From Woeseiaceae bacterium (GTDB taxonomy: Bacteria; Pseudomonadota; Gammaproteobacteria; Steroidobacterales; Woeseiaceae), in NCBI GenBank assembly GCA_030065985.1, contig JASJCM010000016.1:1-36692 (forward strand): a stretch of 36,692 nucleotides of DNA. Direction: 5' to 3'. A program made the translations under genes and the position numbers. How positions within the stretch are numbered: position 1 is the first letter of the stretch; every line of letters begins with the position of its first letter. This document shows, one piece after another, positions 19,664-26,612 of this stretch. The notes beneath the pieces are model-generated. The model did no database searches, was not told the DNA's origin, and saw only the letters and a program-made list of their open reading frames with translations.

Positions 19664-20146
19664 CTAGCCCTGGCCACGCCGCCCCTGGCGGCGGTCATGA
19701 CGCCGATCGATGCGGTTGCCTTTGCGATCGAGCTTGCGGTCGACGCGTTCGCCACGATTGTCGAGGCGACGGTCGGCACGCTCACCGCGATTGTCCAGGC
19801 GGCGGTCCGCACGGTCGCCCTTGCGATCAAGCCGCTCGTCAATGCGATCACCCTTGCGATCGAGACGCTCGGCGAGGCCATCACGTCCGGCCGCTTCGGC
19901 ACGATCCGAGCGATTGTCGAGGCGGCTGTCGATGCGGTCACCCTTGTTATCGAGGCGTTCGTCAATACGATCACCGCGGTTGTCGAGGCGTTCCTCGATC
20001 CGGTCGCCCCTGTTATCGAGTCGTTCCTCGATCCGATCACCACGATTATCGAGGCGCTGCTCAATGCGGTCGCCGGTGTCAGCGAAGGCCGCGGTATTCA
20101 AAAGCAGCAGGCCGCCAATCGTCCAGAAAATCTTCCTCGTATCCAT
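19664..20146 (-). CDS. Exported eleven-residue-repeat protein, highly charged
   Basis: No named family is recognised. The 160-residue product opens with MDTRKIFWTIGGLLLLNTAA, a signal peptide likely cut after AFA (residue 22). Almost all the rest is a tandem array of 11-residue units, consensus GDRIDERLDNR, with Ile at position 4 and Leu at position 8, otherwise Asp, Glu, Arg and Lys. Ten clean units surround one irregular 19-residue piece (SDRAEAAGRDGLAERLDRK). The last units become more basic, ending RRQGRRGQG. An 11-residue period suggests a hendecad helix or coiled coil, or a disordered polyampholyte in the periplasm. It has a strong AAGGAG site and sits last in the sigma/dodecin/YegP series, so a stress or envelope role is an inference. 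Confidence 0.75.
   Translation of the reverse strand: MDTRKIFWTIGGLLLLNTAAFADTGDRIEQRLDNRGDRIEERLDNRGDRIEERLDNRGDRIDERLDNKGDRIDSRLDNRSDRAEAAGRDGLAERLDRKGDRIDERLDRKGDRADRRLDNRGERADRRLDNRGERVDRKLDRKGNRIDRRHDRRQGRRGQG
19688..20074 (-). repeat. 33-bp tandem repeat array inside the exported repeat protein
   Basis: About ten 33-base units plus one irregular insert encode the 11-residue repeats. The copies are diverged at synonymous positions but keep the frame, so the array is coding and maintained as protein. There are no unique spacers as in a CRISPR array. The period keeps several other frames open, which creates long spurious ORFs on both strands. Confidence 0.85.
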
Positions 20147-20200
20147 GCTGGTACTCCTTGTATCCGTACAAATAGTGCGTTTTCAGGAGTACAACGAACT

Positions 20201-20230
20201 GCCGCCGCAGTGGTTGACACGTGCGGCGGC
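20201..20230. repeat. Inverted repeat with 9-bp arms
   Basis: GCCGCCGCA and TGCGGCGGC flank a 12-base loop in the gap between the YegP-like gene and the repeat-protein gene. It lies 54 bases before the repeat-protein ATG. It is not followed by a T tract on either strand, so it may be a transcript-processing or attenuating hairpin, not a terminator. Confidence 0.6.
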
Positions 20231-20263
20231 GAAATCGAGATTTATTGTCAAGTCAGGCGTGGA

Positions 20264-20596
20264 CTACGTCTGATCGTCAACCTTCGCATCCGGTGCGTTC
20301 TTGGCAACACTCTTCATGCCGTTGCTGCAGCCTGATTCGGAGTCGTATGTCTGGCTCGTGCCGATGCACTGACCATTGGACGCACAGAGCTTGAAGTTGA
20401 AGCGACCAGATGCCGTCTTGTTCTTTTCGAAGCGGTCCGGGTTCTGTGAATTCTTGCGAACCGACTCGACGCCGTTCATGCAGCTGGCTTTCTTCGAATA
20501 GCCTTCGCTGCCGAGGATGTTCTGGCCGTTGGACGCCTTGAGGCGGAACCGGAATTCACCCGCTTTGTCTTTGTAAATTTCAAATTTGCCTGGCAT
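20264..20596 (-). CDS. YegP-family protein with two DUF1508 domains
   Basis: A 110-residue cytosolic protein built of two tandem DUF1508 units. The first has FEIYKDKAGEFRFRLKASNG then SCMNGVESVRKNS; the second has FEKNKTASGRFNFKLCASNG then GCSNGMKSVAKNA. The family (E. coli YegP) is small, widespread and of uncertain function. A strong AGGAG precedes the ATG at 20596. It lies between dodecin and the repeat protein, in the same direction, in a run of small stress-type genes. Confidence 0.93.
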   Translation of the reverse strand: MPGKFEIYKDKAGEFRFRLKASNGQNILGSEGYSKKASCMNGVESVRKNSQNPDRFEKNKTASGRFNFKLCASNGQCIGTSQTYDSESGCSNGMKSVAKNAPDAKVDDQT

Positions 20597-20640
20597 TTCT
20601 ATCTCCTGTCAGTAGTTAGTTTTTGAGCAAGTGCTTCAGG

Positions 20641-20841
20641 TTATTTCACAACGAAGGTGATTTTCATCGTCACTCGGTAAGCGCTGATTTCCCCGTCTTT
20701 CACGACGACTTTTTGTTCCTTGATCCAAGCGCCCTCGATATTGTCCACAGTTTTCGCCATTTTGCGAATGCCCTTCTCAACGGCATCCTCGAAGCTCTTC
20801 GACGATTCCGCCGTGAGTTCGGAAATTTTGGCAACGCTCAT
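20641..20841 (-). CDS. Dodecin (flavin-binding)
   Basis: A 66-residue protein matching dodecin, a hollow dodecamer that stores or buffers FMN/riboflavin. The start MSVAKISELTAESSKSFEDA and the stretch AVEKGIRKMAKTVDNIEGAW are characteristic, including the Trp that stacks on flavin in bacterial dodecins. The tail YRVTMKITFVVK forms the last strand. AAGGAG lies eight bases before the ATG. It follows the sigma-factor gene by 39 bases. Confidence 0.95.
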   Translation of the reverse strand: MSVAKISELTAESSKSFEDAVEKGIRKMAKTVDNIEGAWIKEQKVVVKDGEISAYRVTMKITFVVK

Positions 20842-20880
20842 TGTTCTCTCCTTATCGTGTAATGGTCCAGTTTAGTGTTG

Positions 20881-21471
20881 TTACGGATCTTGCAGCTCGT
20901 CACCGAATGTCTCGGTCGCAAGCTTTTCAAGTCTTTCTATTGCCCGGTACAAGCGCATTTTTGTCGCGCTCAGTCCGAGGTCGGTCGTCTCTGCAATCTC
21001 GGCGAGACTGAAATCAGCAACAAACCGCAGCGTCAGGATTTCGCGATCGGCGGGGGAAAGTTCTTTCAATAAACCGATCAGGCGATCTTCATCGTACTCT
21101 ATTCTCGACTGCTCCTGGGGTTCTCGTGCCAGTGCGTCGGCGTAGTGCTTCGATATGGCCTTCTTCTTGAGCCAGTCCTTGCACGCATTGCGTGTTACGT
21201 GCACGAGCCAGGTCTTGAACGACGAACGACCCTCGAAACTGCCAAGCTTCGAGAACAGCTTGAGCATGACGTCCTGCGTAATGTCCTCCGCATCCTGCCT
21301 GTTGCCGACGAGGCGCAGGCAGATGCTGAACATCAGCTTGTCATGCCGGCGCATCAGTTCCTCGTACGCGCGCGTACGATACGGCAGCTCATCGCGCGCA
21401 CGCGCGACCAGCTGCTCATCCGAAAGAGATTTGTACTCTTTCGGAAGAGGTTTTCGTTGCCCGGCGATCAG
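20881..21471 (-). CDS. ECF-like sigma-70 factor, probable CUG start
   Basis: An RNA polymerase sigma factor with region 2 (LMRRHDKLMFSICLRLVGN, DAEDITQDVMLKLFSKLGSF, SFKTWLVHVTRNACKDW) and region 4 (LSPADREILTLRFVADFSLA, then EIAETTDLGLSATKMRLYRA). The first AUG in frame, at 21354, would cut into region 2. Conserved ECF-type sequence (SLSDEQLVARARDELPYRTR and AYEEL) continues in frame upstream, yet no ATG, GTG or TTG exists there before an in-frame stop. A CTG at 21471 overlaps the mscS stop (CTGA) and gives a typical 196 residues, so I place the start there. The conservative alternative is 21354 (157 residues). No anti-sigma gene is adjacent. Confidence 0.82.
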   Translation of the reverse strand: MIAGQRKPLPKEYKSLSDEQLVARARDELPYRTRAYEELMRRHDKLMFSICLRLVGNRQDAEDITQDVMLKLFSKLGSFEGRSSFKTWLVHVTRNACKDWLKKKAISKHYADALAREPQEQSRIEYDEDRLIGLLKELSPADREILTLRFVADFSLAEIAETTDLGLSATKMRLYRAIERLEKLATETFGDELQDP

Positions 21472-22298
21472 ATCCGGTCCGTGGTATGGACCTTGCTCTC
21501 GACAAGCACGCTGTTTGGCATCGTGTAAACCGTGCCGTCATCGAGTTCGATGAGCGTGCTGGTCGTATTGACCTCAATGACCCGGCCGGATATCTCCCCG
21601 ACCGTTATCTTGTCCCCGGGCGGAAACAGGTCGCGCGCGTACAGGCCGGCGATGATATTGCCGGCAGTCGTACGCGTTCCCATTCCGAGCGAAAGTGCTA
21701 CAGCCGCGCCGATCGCAAACAGGATGATCGACACCACCTGGTTCAGGAGATCGGTTTCGATCTCCAGCTGGCCGATCGCAAGCGATACGACGACGATAAC
21801 GATAAGCATGTATATCAGAGTACCGAGGGGCTTGCCGTAATCGAGCTGCATGCCAGCGGACGCCGTCTCGATCGCCGAACGCACGAGGTGCGCGGCGAAC
21901 AGGCCGATGATGATCACGAGCAACGCACCGATCAGCTTGGGCAGGTATTGTACAAAGCCGTTGATCGTGTCGGATACACGCGGCAGGCCGAGGCTGTCCG
22001 CGGCCGCGATCATGAACAACAGGAAGATCAGCCAGTAGACGATCTTGCCGATGATCGCCGACGCCGTCGTTTCGATACCGGTCGTCGCGACTGCGCTGGT
22101 GACGCCGGCACGCTCTGTAAGCTTGTCCAGGCCAAGTTTGGCAAGCAGCTTGGCGATCGCCAGACCGATGCCCTTGGCGACCAGGTAGCCAATGATCAGC
22201 AATAACAATGCGCCTGCGAGATTCGGTAAGAATTCGGCGACCTTGGTCCACAGGCTGACCATCGGCTGCCACAGTGTTTGCTGGACTTCATCTATCAT
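21468..22298 (-). CDS. MscS-family small-conductance mechanosensitive channel
   Basis: A 276-residue inner-membrane protein. Repeated membrane-helix units (LAGALLLLIIGYLVAKGIG, then LIGALLVIIIGLFAAHLV) precede further helices and a C-terminal MscS beta domain (DLFPPGDKITVGEISGRVIE, then YTMPNSVLVES). The order resembles conserved TM-helix-repeat MscS relatives, not the short E. coli MscS, since there is little after the beta domain. Such channels release solutes on hypo-osmotic shock, though this subgroup is poorly characterised. AGAGGGGA precedes the ATG at 22298. Its stop overlaps the proposed CUG start of the sigma factor. Confidence 0.88.
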   Translation of the reverse strand: MIDEVQQTLWQPMVSLWTKVAEFLPNLAGALLLLIIGYLVAKGIGLAIAKLLAKLGLDKLTERAGVTSAVATTGIETTASAIIGKIVYWLIFLLFMIAAADSLGLPRVSDTINGFVQYLPKLIGALLVIIIGLFAAHLVRSAIETASAGMQLDYGKPLGTLIYMLIVIVVVSLAIGQLEIETDLLNQVVSIILFAIGAAVALSLGMGTRTTAGNIIAGLYARDLFPPGDKITVGEISGRVIEVNTTSTLIELDDGTVYTMPNSVLVESKVHTTDRI

Positions 22299-22348
22299 GG
22301 TTTTCCCCTCTTGCGAGACTCAGCCGGCGGGCGTCATGCCCAATCGGC

Positions 22349-22636
22349 CTAGTCGGAATCGTTGTTCTGGTTATCGCCGCCCGCACGACTCGCAGGCCCT
22401 GACGTGTTCTGATAGATGGTCCGAGCCTGCTTTTCGCCGAAAAACGCAAATAGCGGGGCTAGCAGGCGCGCCAATGCCGCCCAGATTCGCACCAGCGCAA
22501 AGGCCAGCGTATCCTGCTGACCGACCTGGCGGCGCGCCCGGCTCACGGCCTTAAGCGGACGCGACGAGCGGGCTTCATCATCCATGCCGGCTTGCATGAG
22601 CCGACGGACGTTTTTCTCTTTATGCTTATCTGTCAT
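22349..22636 (-). CDS. Small hypothetical membrane protein
   Basis: A 95-residue protein of no recognised family. A basic, polar N-terminal half (MTDKHKEKNVRRLMQAG, then RARRQVGQQD) is followed by one hydrophobic stretch, LAFALVRIWAALARLLAPLF, near residues 45-66. An Asn/Asp-rich tail ends it. One inner-membrane helix with the N-terminus in the cytosol is likely. It is codirectional with mscS, 50 bases upstream, and a palindrome lies 27 bases before its start. The ribosome-binding site is weak, so expression is uncertain. Confidence 0.5.
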   Translation of the reverse strand: MTDKHKEKNVRRLMQAGMDDEARSSRPLKAVSRARRQVGQQDTLAFALVRIWAALARLLAPLFAFFGEKQARTIYQNTSGPASRAGGDNQNNDSD

Positions 22637-22662
22637 CAGGTGCTAGAATCGCCGCATTCGAT

Positions 22663-22678
22663 TTAGTGCTGTCACTAA
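22663..22678. promoter_or_regulatory. Palindrome between small membrane protein and ompA
   Basis: TTAGTG-N4-CACTAA is a perfect 6-bp inverted repeat in the 223-base divergent gap. It sits 27 bases upstream of the minus-strand gene and about 180 bases upstream of ompA. The geometry suits a dimeric regulator; the binder is unknown. Confidence 0.4.
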
Positions 22679-22761
22679 TGATGTGCCAAATAGACGTCCG
22701 AGTCAGCCTCCGGGTCACACAGGCCCGCAATTGGGGAACAAGGGAGGCGCTCACGGGAAAA

Positions 22762-22774
22762 GTGACCTGGTCAC
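22762..22774. promoter_or_regulatory. Interrupted palindrome in the ompA leader region
   Basis: GTGACC-T-GGTCAC is a perfect 13-base palindrome with one central base, 85 bases before the ompA ATG. It could be an operator or part of a leader hairpin. Confidence 0.35.
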
Positions 22775-22809
22775 GGCCTCGTGCGTCTATGCAGCAAGAA
22801 ACGACAAGG

Positions 22810-22829
22810 CCCGCCGGTAACGCGGCGGG
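22810..22829 (+). other. Leader hairpin before ompA
   Basis: CCCGCCG and CGGCGGG form a 7-bp GC stem around GTAACG, 30 bases before the ompA start and just ahead of its GAGGGAG ribosome-binding site. No T tract follows. A 5' stabilising hairpin of the kind known in ompA-type messages is one possibility. Confidence 0.4.
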
Positions 22830-22859
22830 ACTGGGAACTATCACGAGGGAGCAATTCTT

Positions 22860-24113
22860 ATGAGAACTCTTATCTGCGCTGCCGCAGTGACCTTCGTCGC
22901 GCTCGCGGCCGCCGGCACGGCGCACGCTGACGCCGAGACCGGACAGGGCTACTTTTCGGTCATGGGTACCTACATGGATGATGATAAGGACCGCGAAGTT
23001 GATGATGGCTTCAACGGCGGCCAGTTCGGCATGGGTAAGGCCGTCAGCGACACTGTTAATATCGAATTCCTCTTGCAGATCGCTGCGCCGAAGAACGCGG
23101 ACCAGGAGCAACTCGGCCTGGGTTTCGACGTGCAGCGCGTTTACCGCCGTAGCGAGAATTTCAGCCCCTACCTGTTTGGCGGCATAGGGTACATGCAGAT
23201 CGACCCACTGGGTGCATCCCTGCCCCAGCGAGACGGTGGCATGATCTCTGGTGGCGCCGGGTTCTACCTTGACTTGTTCGACAGCAACGTCGCCCTGCGC
23301 GGCGAGTGGCGTCATCGCCTGGATACGGTCGCTGAGCGAAGTCTCAAAGACAACCTGTTCAGCATCGGCCTGCAGATTCCGTTTGGCGCGGGCACGCCCC
23401 GATGGGTGGACAGCGATGGCGACGGTGTCGAGGACAGCTCAGACAATTGCCCAAACACGCCGGGCGGCGCGCCGGTCGATGCCTGGGGCTGCGAACTCGA
23501 TAGTGATGGCGACGGCGTTAAAGACTCCATGGACCAGTGTCCGGGCACGCCCGCCGGCGTTACCGTGGATGCCAACGGTTGCCCGAATGACAGTGACGGC
23601 GACGGCGTAACCGACGACAAGGATCAGTGCCCGGGTACACCCGCAGGCGAGCCTGTCGATGCCAACGGCTGCGAACTCGACGATGACGGTGACGGCGTCG
23701 TTAATCGCCTCGACGAGTGCCCCGGTACACCAGCCGGCACGCAGGTCGATATCAGGGGTTGCGAGATCAAGGAAGAAATTCGTCTCGAAGGCGTGAACTT
23801 CCAGACCAACTCCGACCTTCTCCTCCCGGGTGCTGAAAACATCCTGAATGATGCCGCAGCAACCCTGAAGAAGAACCCGTCGATCAAGGTTGAGGTTGCC
23901 GGCCATACGGATAGCGACGGTTCGGCCGCGTATAACGAGAGTCTCTCGGCACGTCGCGCGCAGACCGTGCATGACTACCTGGCCGATGCCGGAATCGATG
24001 TGAATCGCATGTCCGTCCGCGGTTACGGTGAGTCGCAGCCGATTGCGGACAACTCGACGTCGGCAGGTAAAGCACAGAACCGCCGCGTCGTGCTACGCAT
24101 TACGGAACGGTAA
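22860..24113 (+). CDS. OmpA-family outer-membrane protein with thrombospondin type-3 repeats
   Basis: A 417-residue outer-membrane protein. A signal peptide (MRTLICAAAVTFVALAAAG, cut near AHA) is followed by a beta-barrel of about residues 25-180. Next come four calcium-binding TSP3-type repeats around DSDGDGVEDSSDNCPNTP, each with Asp-rich loops and paired cysteines (about 183-305). The C-terminal OmpA domain binds peptidoglycan (VEVAGHTDSDGSAAYNESLS, RRAQTVHDYL, AQNRRVVLRI). This is the OprF/OmpA layout with a rigid calcium-dependent stalk. GAGGGAG precedes the ATG, and a strong terminator follows. Confidence 0.95.
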   Translation: MRTLICAAAVTFVALAAAGTAHADAETGQGYFSVMGTYMDDDKDREVDDGFNGGQFGMGKAVSDTVNIEFLLQIAAPKNADQEQLGLGFDVQRVYRRSENFSPYLFGGIGYMQIDPLGASLPQRDGGMISGGAGFYLDLFDSNVALRGEWRHRLDTVAERSLKDNLFSIGLQIPFGAGTPRWVDSDGDGVEDSSDNCPNTPGGAPVDAWGCELDSDGDGVKDSMDQCPGTPAGVTVDANGCPNDSDGDGVTDDKDQCPGTPAGEPVDANGCELDDDGDGVVNRLDECPGTPAGTQVDIRGCEIKEEIRLEGVNFQTNSDLLLPGAENILNDAAATLKKNPSIKVEVAGHTDSDGSAAYNESLSARRAQTVHDYLADAGIDVNRMSVRGYGESQPIADNSTSAGKAQNRRVVLRITER

Positions 24114-24150
24114 GCTTCAACCAGGGTCGTAACCCGACCATAAAGAAACG

Positions 24151-24186
24151 AGCGCGTACAGCCCAGGCTGTACGCGCTTATTTTTT
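24151..24186 (+). terminator. Rho-independent terminator after ompA
   Basis: AGCGCGTACAGCC and GGCTGTACGCGCT form a perfect long stem with a very short loop, followed by TTA and six T. It starts 38 bases after the ompA stop. The converging signalling gene stops at its edge, and the hairpin may work for both strands, though the minus-strand T tract is broken. Confidence 0.9.
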
Positions 24187-26112
24187 GCGCGCTTCCTCGA
24201 TACCGACGACCGTCGATCCGTGCTTGAGGCTCTGCGTATCGACGTAGCCGCCGCGCCAGACCGTGAGCTGTGACGCCGACATCGGTCGCGCGATGAAATA
24301 GCCCTGCACGAGATCGCAGCCGAGACGCCGCACCATTGCATATTGCTGGTCCGTCTCGACGCCCTCGGCCACAACTTCGAGGTCCATGGCCTTACCCAGC
24401 GCGATGATGGCCTCGACAACTTTCGTGTTCGCGTCCGGATCCGACAGCTGTGCAATGAACGCCTGGTCGATCTTGAGCGTCTGCACCGGCAGCTGGGCCA
24501 GGTAGCTCAGCGACGAATAGCCGGTGCCGAAGTCGTCGATGTGAATGCCAACTCCGTAGGATGCGAGGTCATCGAGCACGGGCTGCGCCACGGTCAGATC
24601 CTCAAGCAGCACCGTTTCGGTCAACTCCAGATTGATCAACGCACGGTCGATGGCTTTCTCGGTAAGAATGCCCTTGATCAGGCTGACAAGATCGCGATTA
24701 CGCAACTGGTGAGCTGAGAGATTTACGCTGACCGGGACATTCCAGTCGCCAGCCTCGCGCCACGCGGCGACGTCATCACAGACCGTGTGCATGATCGACT
24801 CGAACAGCACGTCGGAGATGCCCATCTCCTCGCTGAGCGGAATGAAATCAGACGGCGGCACGACGGAGCCGTCCGGGCGAATCCAGCGGGCAAGAGCCTC
24901 GACACCGGCGAGTTCACCAGTCTTTGTCGACTGCTGCGGCTGGTAGTGTGCCGTAATCTGTCCGGTATCGATCGCCCCGCGGAGTTCAGCTTCGAGATCG
25001 AACTTGTGACGCGCGCGAAAGCGCATCTCACTGTGGTAGTAGGTAATCGCGTTGTCGAGACTACGAATCGAGCGGTGCAGCGCCGCCTCGGCACAGCGGA
25101 ATACGCGCTTGGCATCTCGTCCGTGTATCGGGTGCCACGCAACACCGATCGCGGCCTTCAGGAACAGGTCGCGACCGTTGATCAGGAAAGGTTCCTCAAC
25201 TGTTTGCCTGACCCTCTCGGCCAACTCGGTAATGGCGTCCTCGGATTCGACCCCGGGCATCATCACCGCGAATTCGTCCGCGCCAAATCGACCGACGATT
25301 GCCCTTTGCTTGTCCTGCTCCTCGACGAACGTACGACTGAGTCGATTGCCGATCGAACGCAGCAGTTCCGTTCCGGAGTCGTAGCCCATCGTCTCGTTGA
25401 TAAAACTGAAGCGATCGAAATCGAGCAACACCACCGCGGTGTCGCCCTCGCTGTCCTCGGCTTTGCTGATCAGGTTCTTCAGCTCCTCGATCAACAGCAA
25501 CTGGTTTGGCAGTCGTGTTACAAGATCGAAATACGCGATCTTCTGCAGCGCCTCGGTCCGCTCCTCGACACGGCGCTCGAGGTCCTCGTTCGCTTTGCGC
25601 AGCGCCATGTCGGCATGCCACTTTCCGCACAGCGCGGCCGCAAGCTGGCGGCACTCAACGCCGTGGAACGGCTTCTTGAAGAAAAAGACCTTGTCGGCGG
25701 GCGGTATCAGCTTGCCGAGGTTGTCGGGACCGGAGCTCAATGATCCGGTCACGACGACGATGTTGACGTTCGGATCGATCTCGCGAATTTTCTTCGCGGC
25801 CTCGATTCCGTCGATACCGGGCGGCATACGAATATCGATGAACACGATCGCAAACGGTTCTTGCCGGTCGACGGCCGCCTGTACCGCCTCGATTGCCGCC
25901 TCGCCCTGGTTGCGTGAGTGCACTTCGAATCGCGCGGCGCCCTTCTCATCGGTCTCCTCACCAAACAGCACTTTTTCCAGGTCGCCGAGCGTTGTGGTTG
26001 CCGTATCGGGCTCGTAGTCCTCGCCAAGGCATTTCAGGTATTCGTTGATCAGGTGCGCATCGTCATCGACGACCAGCACACGGTTGACGTGATGTGAATT
26101 CAGATCGCTCAT
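24178..26112 (-). CDS. Response regulator with degenerate GGDEF and intact EAL domains
   Basis: A 644-residue cytosolic protein. The receiver domain (about 8-150) has the phospho-acceptor Asp in FIDIRMPPGIDG and Lys in FFFKKPF, with an extra segment before its second strand. A coiled linker (NEDLERRVEERTEALQ) leads to a GGDEF domain whose signature is GADEF in GRFGADEFAV, with no RxxD inhibitory site before it. The EAL domain keeps its key residues: EALARW, NLSAHQL, ELTETVLL, DDFGTGYSSLSYL, KIDQAF and EGVET. The likely activity is c-di-GMP hydrolysis controlled by phosphorylation, with the GGDEF part regulatory. Its ATG lies three bases after the stop of the lone receiver gene. Confidence 0.93.
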   Translation of the reverse strand: MSDLNSHHVNRVLVVDDDAHLINEYLKCLGEDYEPDTATTTLGDLEKVLFGEETDEKGAARFEVHSRNQGEAAIEAVQAAVDRQEPFAIVFIDIRMPPGIDGIEAAKKIREIDPNVNIVVVTGSLSSGPDNLGKLIPPADKVFFFKKPFHGVECRQLAAALCGKWHADMALRKANEDLERRVEERTEALQKIAYFDLVTRLPNQLLLIEELKNLISKAEDSEGDTAVVLLDFDRFSFINETMGYDSGTELLRSIGNRLSRTFVEEQDKQRAIVGRFGADEFAVMMPGVESEDAITELAERVRQTVEEPFLINGRDLFLKAAIGVAWHPIHGRDAKRVFRCAEAALHRSIRSLDNAITYYHSEMRFRARHKFDLEAELRGAIDTGQITAHYQPQQSTKTGELAGVEALARWIRPDGSVVPPSDFIPLSEEMGISDVLFESIMHTVCDDVAAWREAGDWNVPVSVNLSAHQLRNRDLVSLIKGILTEKAIDRALINLELTETVLLEDLTVAQPVLDDLASYGVGIHIDDFGTGYSSLSYLAQLPVQTLKIDQAFIAQLSDPDANTKVVEAIIALGKAMDLEVVAEGVETDQQYAMVRRLGCDLVQGYFIARPMSASQLTVWRGGYVDTQSLKHGSTVVGIEEARKK

Positions 26113-26115
26113 CGT

Positions 26116-26610
26116 CTAGTGCTCCCTCACAATCGTGGCGACGTCCTGCGCGAGACGGGAGAACGACAGGGGTTTGTTGAAATAGTGCAGCCGCAACGGC
26201 GGCGGCACGCGACGTTGCAGTTCCGCGAGTGGCACGTCCGAATAGCCAGTCACAAAGACGATCTCGACATCCTCGTCGAACTTGCGAATCTCACTGCCCG
26301 CTTCGACACCATCAATGCCGGGTGGCATGCGCACGTCCAGAATGATGACGTCGAACGGGTTGCCATCCCGCGCCGCGCGCTTGGCGCACCTGACGGCATC
26401 GTCGCCCTGGTTGCAAGCGACGACATCGAAACGGGGCTGGTTCTGTGGATCCTCTTCCGGGTCGAACAGTTCGGCAGCGAGCTCGGCGAGCGTTTGCACG
26501 TGGCTGGTCGGTTCGTCCTCGCCGAAAGCCTCGCGGTAGCACTCGAGGACCCGCTCGTCGTCGTCGGCGACGAGAACGCGGATAAACTCCTGATCATTTA
26601 CGCTGTACAT
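26116..26610 (-). CDS. Single-domain response regulator (extended receiver)
   Basis: A 164-residue receiver with no output domain. It has the acidic pair in VADDDERV, the phospho-acceptor Asp in IILDVRMPPGIDGVEA, a Thr in FVTGYSD and the Lys in YFNKPLSF. Between the first helix and the second strand it carries about 25 extra residues (LAELAAELFDPEEDPQNQPR), also seen in the neighbouring receiver-GGDEF-EAL protein. It probably takes phosphate from the upstream kinase and either acts by protein contact or serves as a phosphate sink. It sits two bases after the kinase stop. Confidence 0.9.
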   Translation of the reverse strand: MYSVNDQEFIRVLVADDDERVLECYREAFGEDEPTSHVQTLAELAAELFDPEEDPQNQPRFDVVACNQGDDAVRCAKRAARDGNPFDVIILDVRMPPGIDGVEAGSEIRKFDEDVEIVFVTGYSDVPLAELQRRVPPPLRLHYFNKPLSFSRLAQDVATIVREH

Positions 26611-26612
26611 GT

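Noticed and set aside
19688-20074. CRISPR-like regular repeats
   Set aside because: The 33-base units are contiguous with no spacers, diverge from each other and encode an in-frame protein repeat.
20201-20230. Rho-independent terminator
   Set aside because: The stem is strong but no T tract follows on either strand.
19589-20335. A 248-codon plus-strand frame resembling a hydrophobic repeat protein
   Set aside because: It is antisense to the exported repeat protein and its YegP-like neighbour. The 33-base period keeps several frames open, and the minus-strand frame alone has a signal peptide, ribosome-binding site and terminator.
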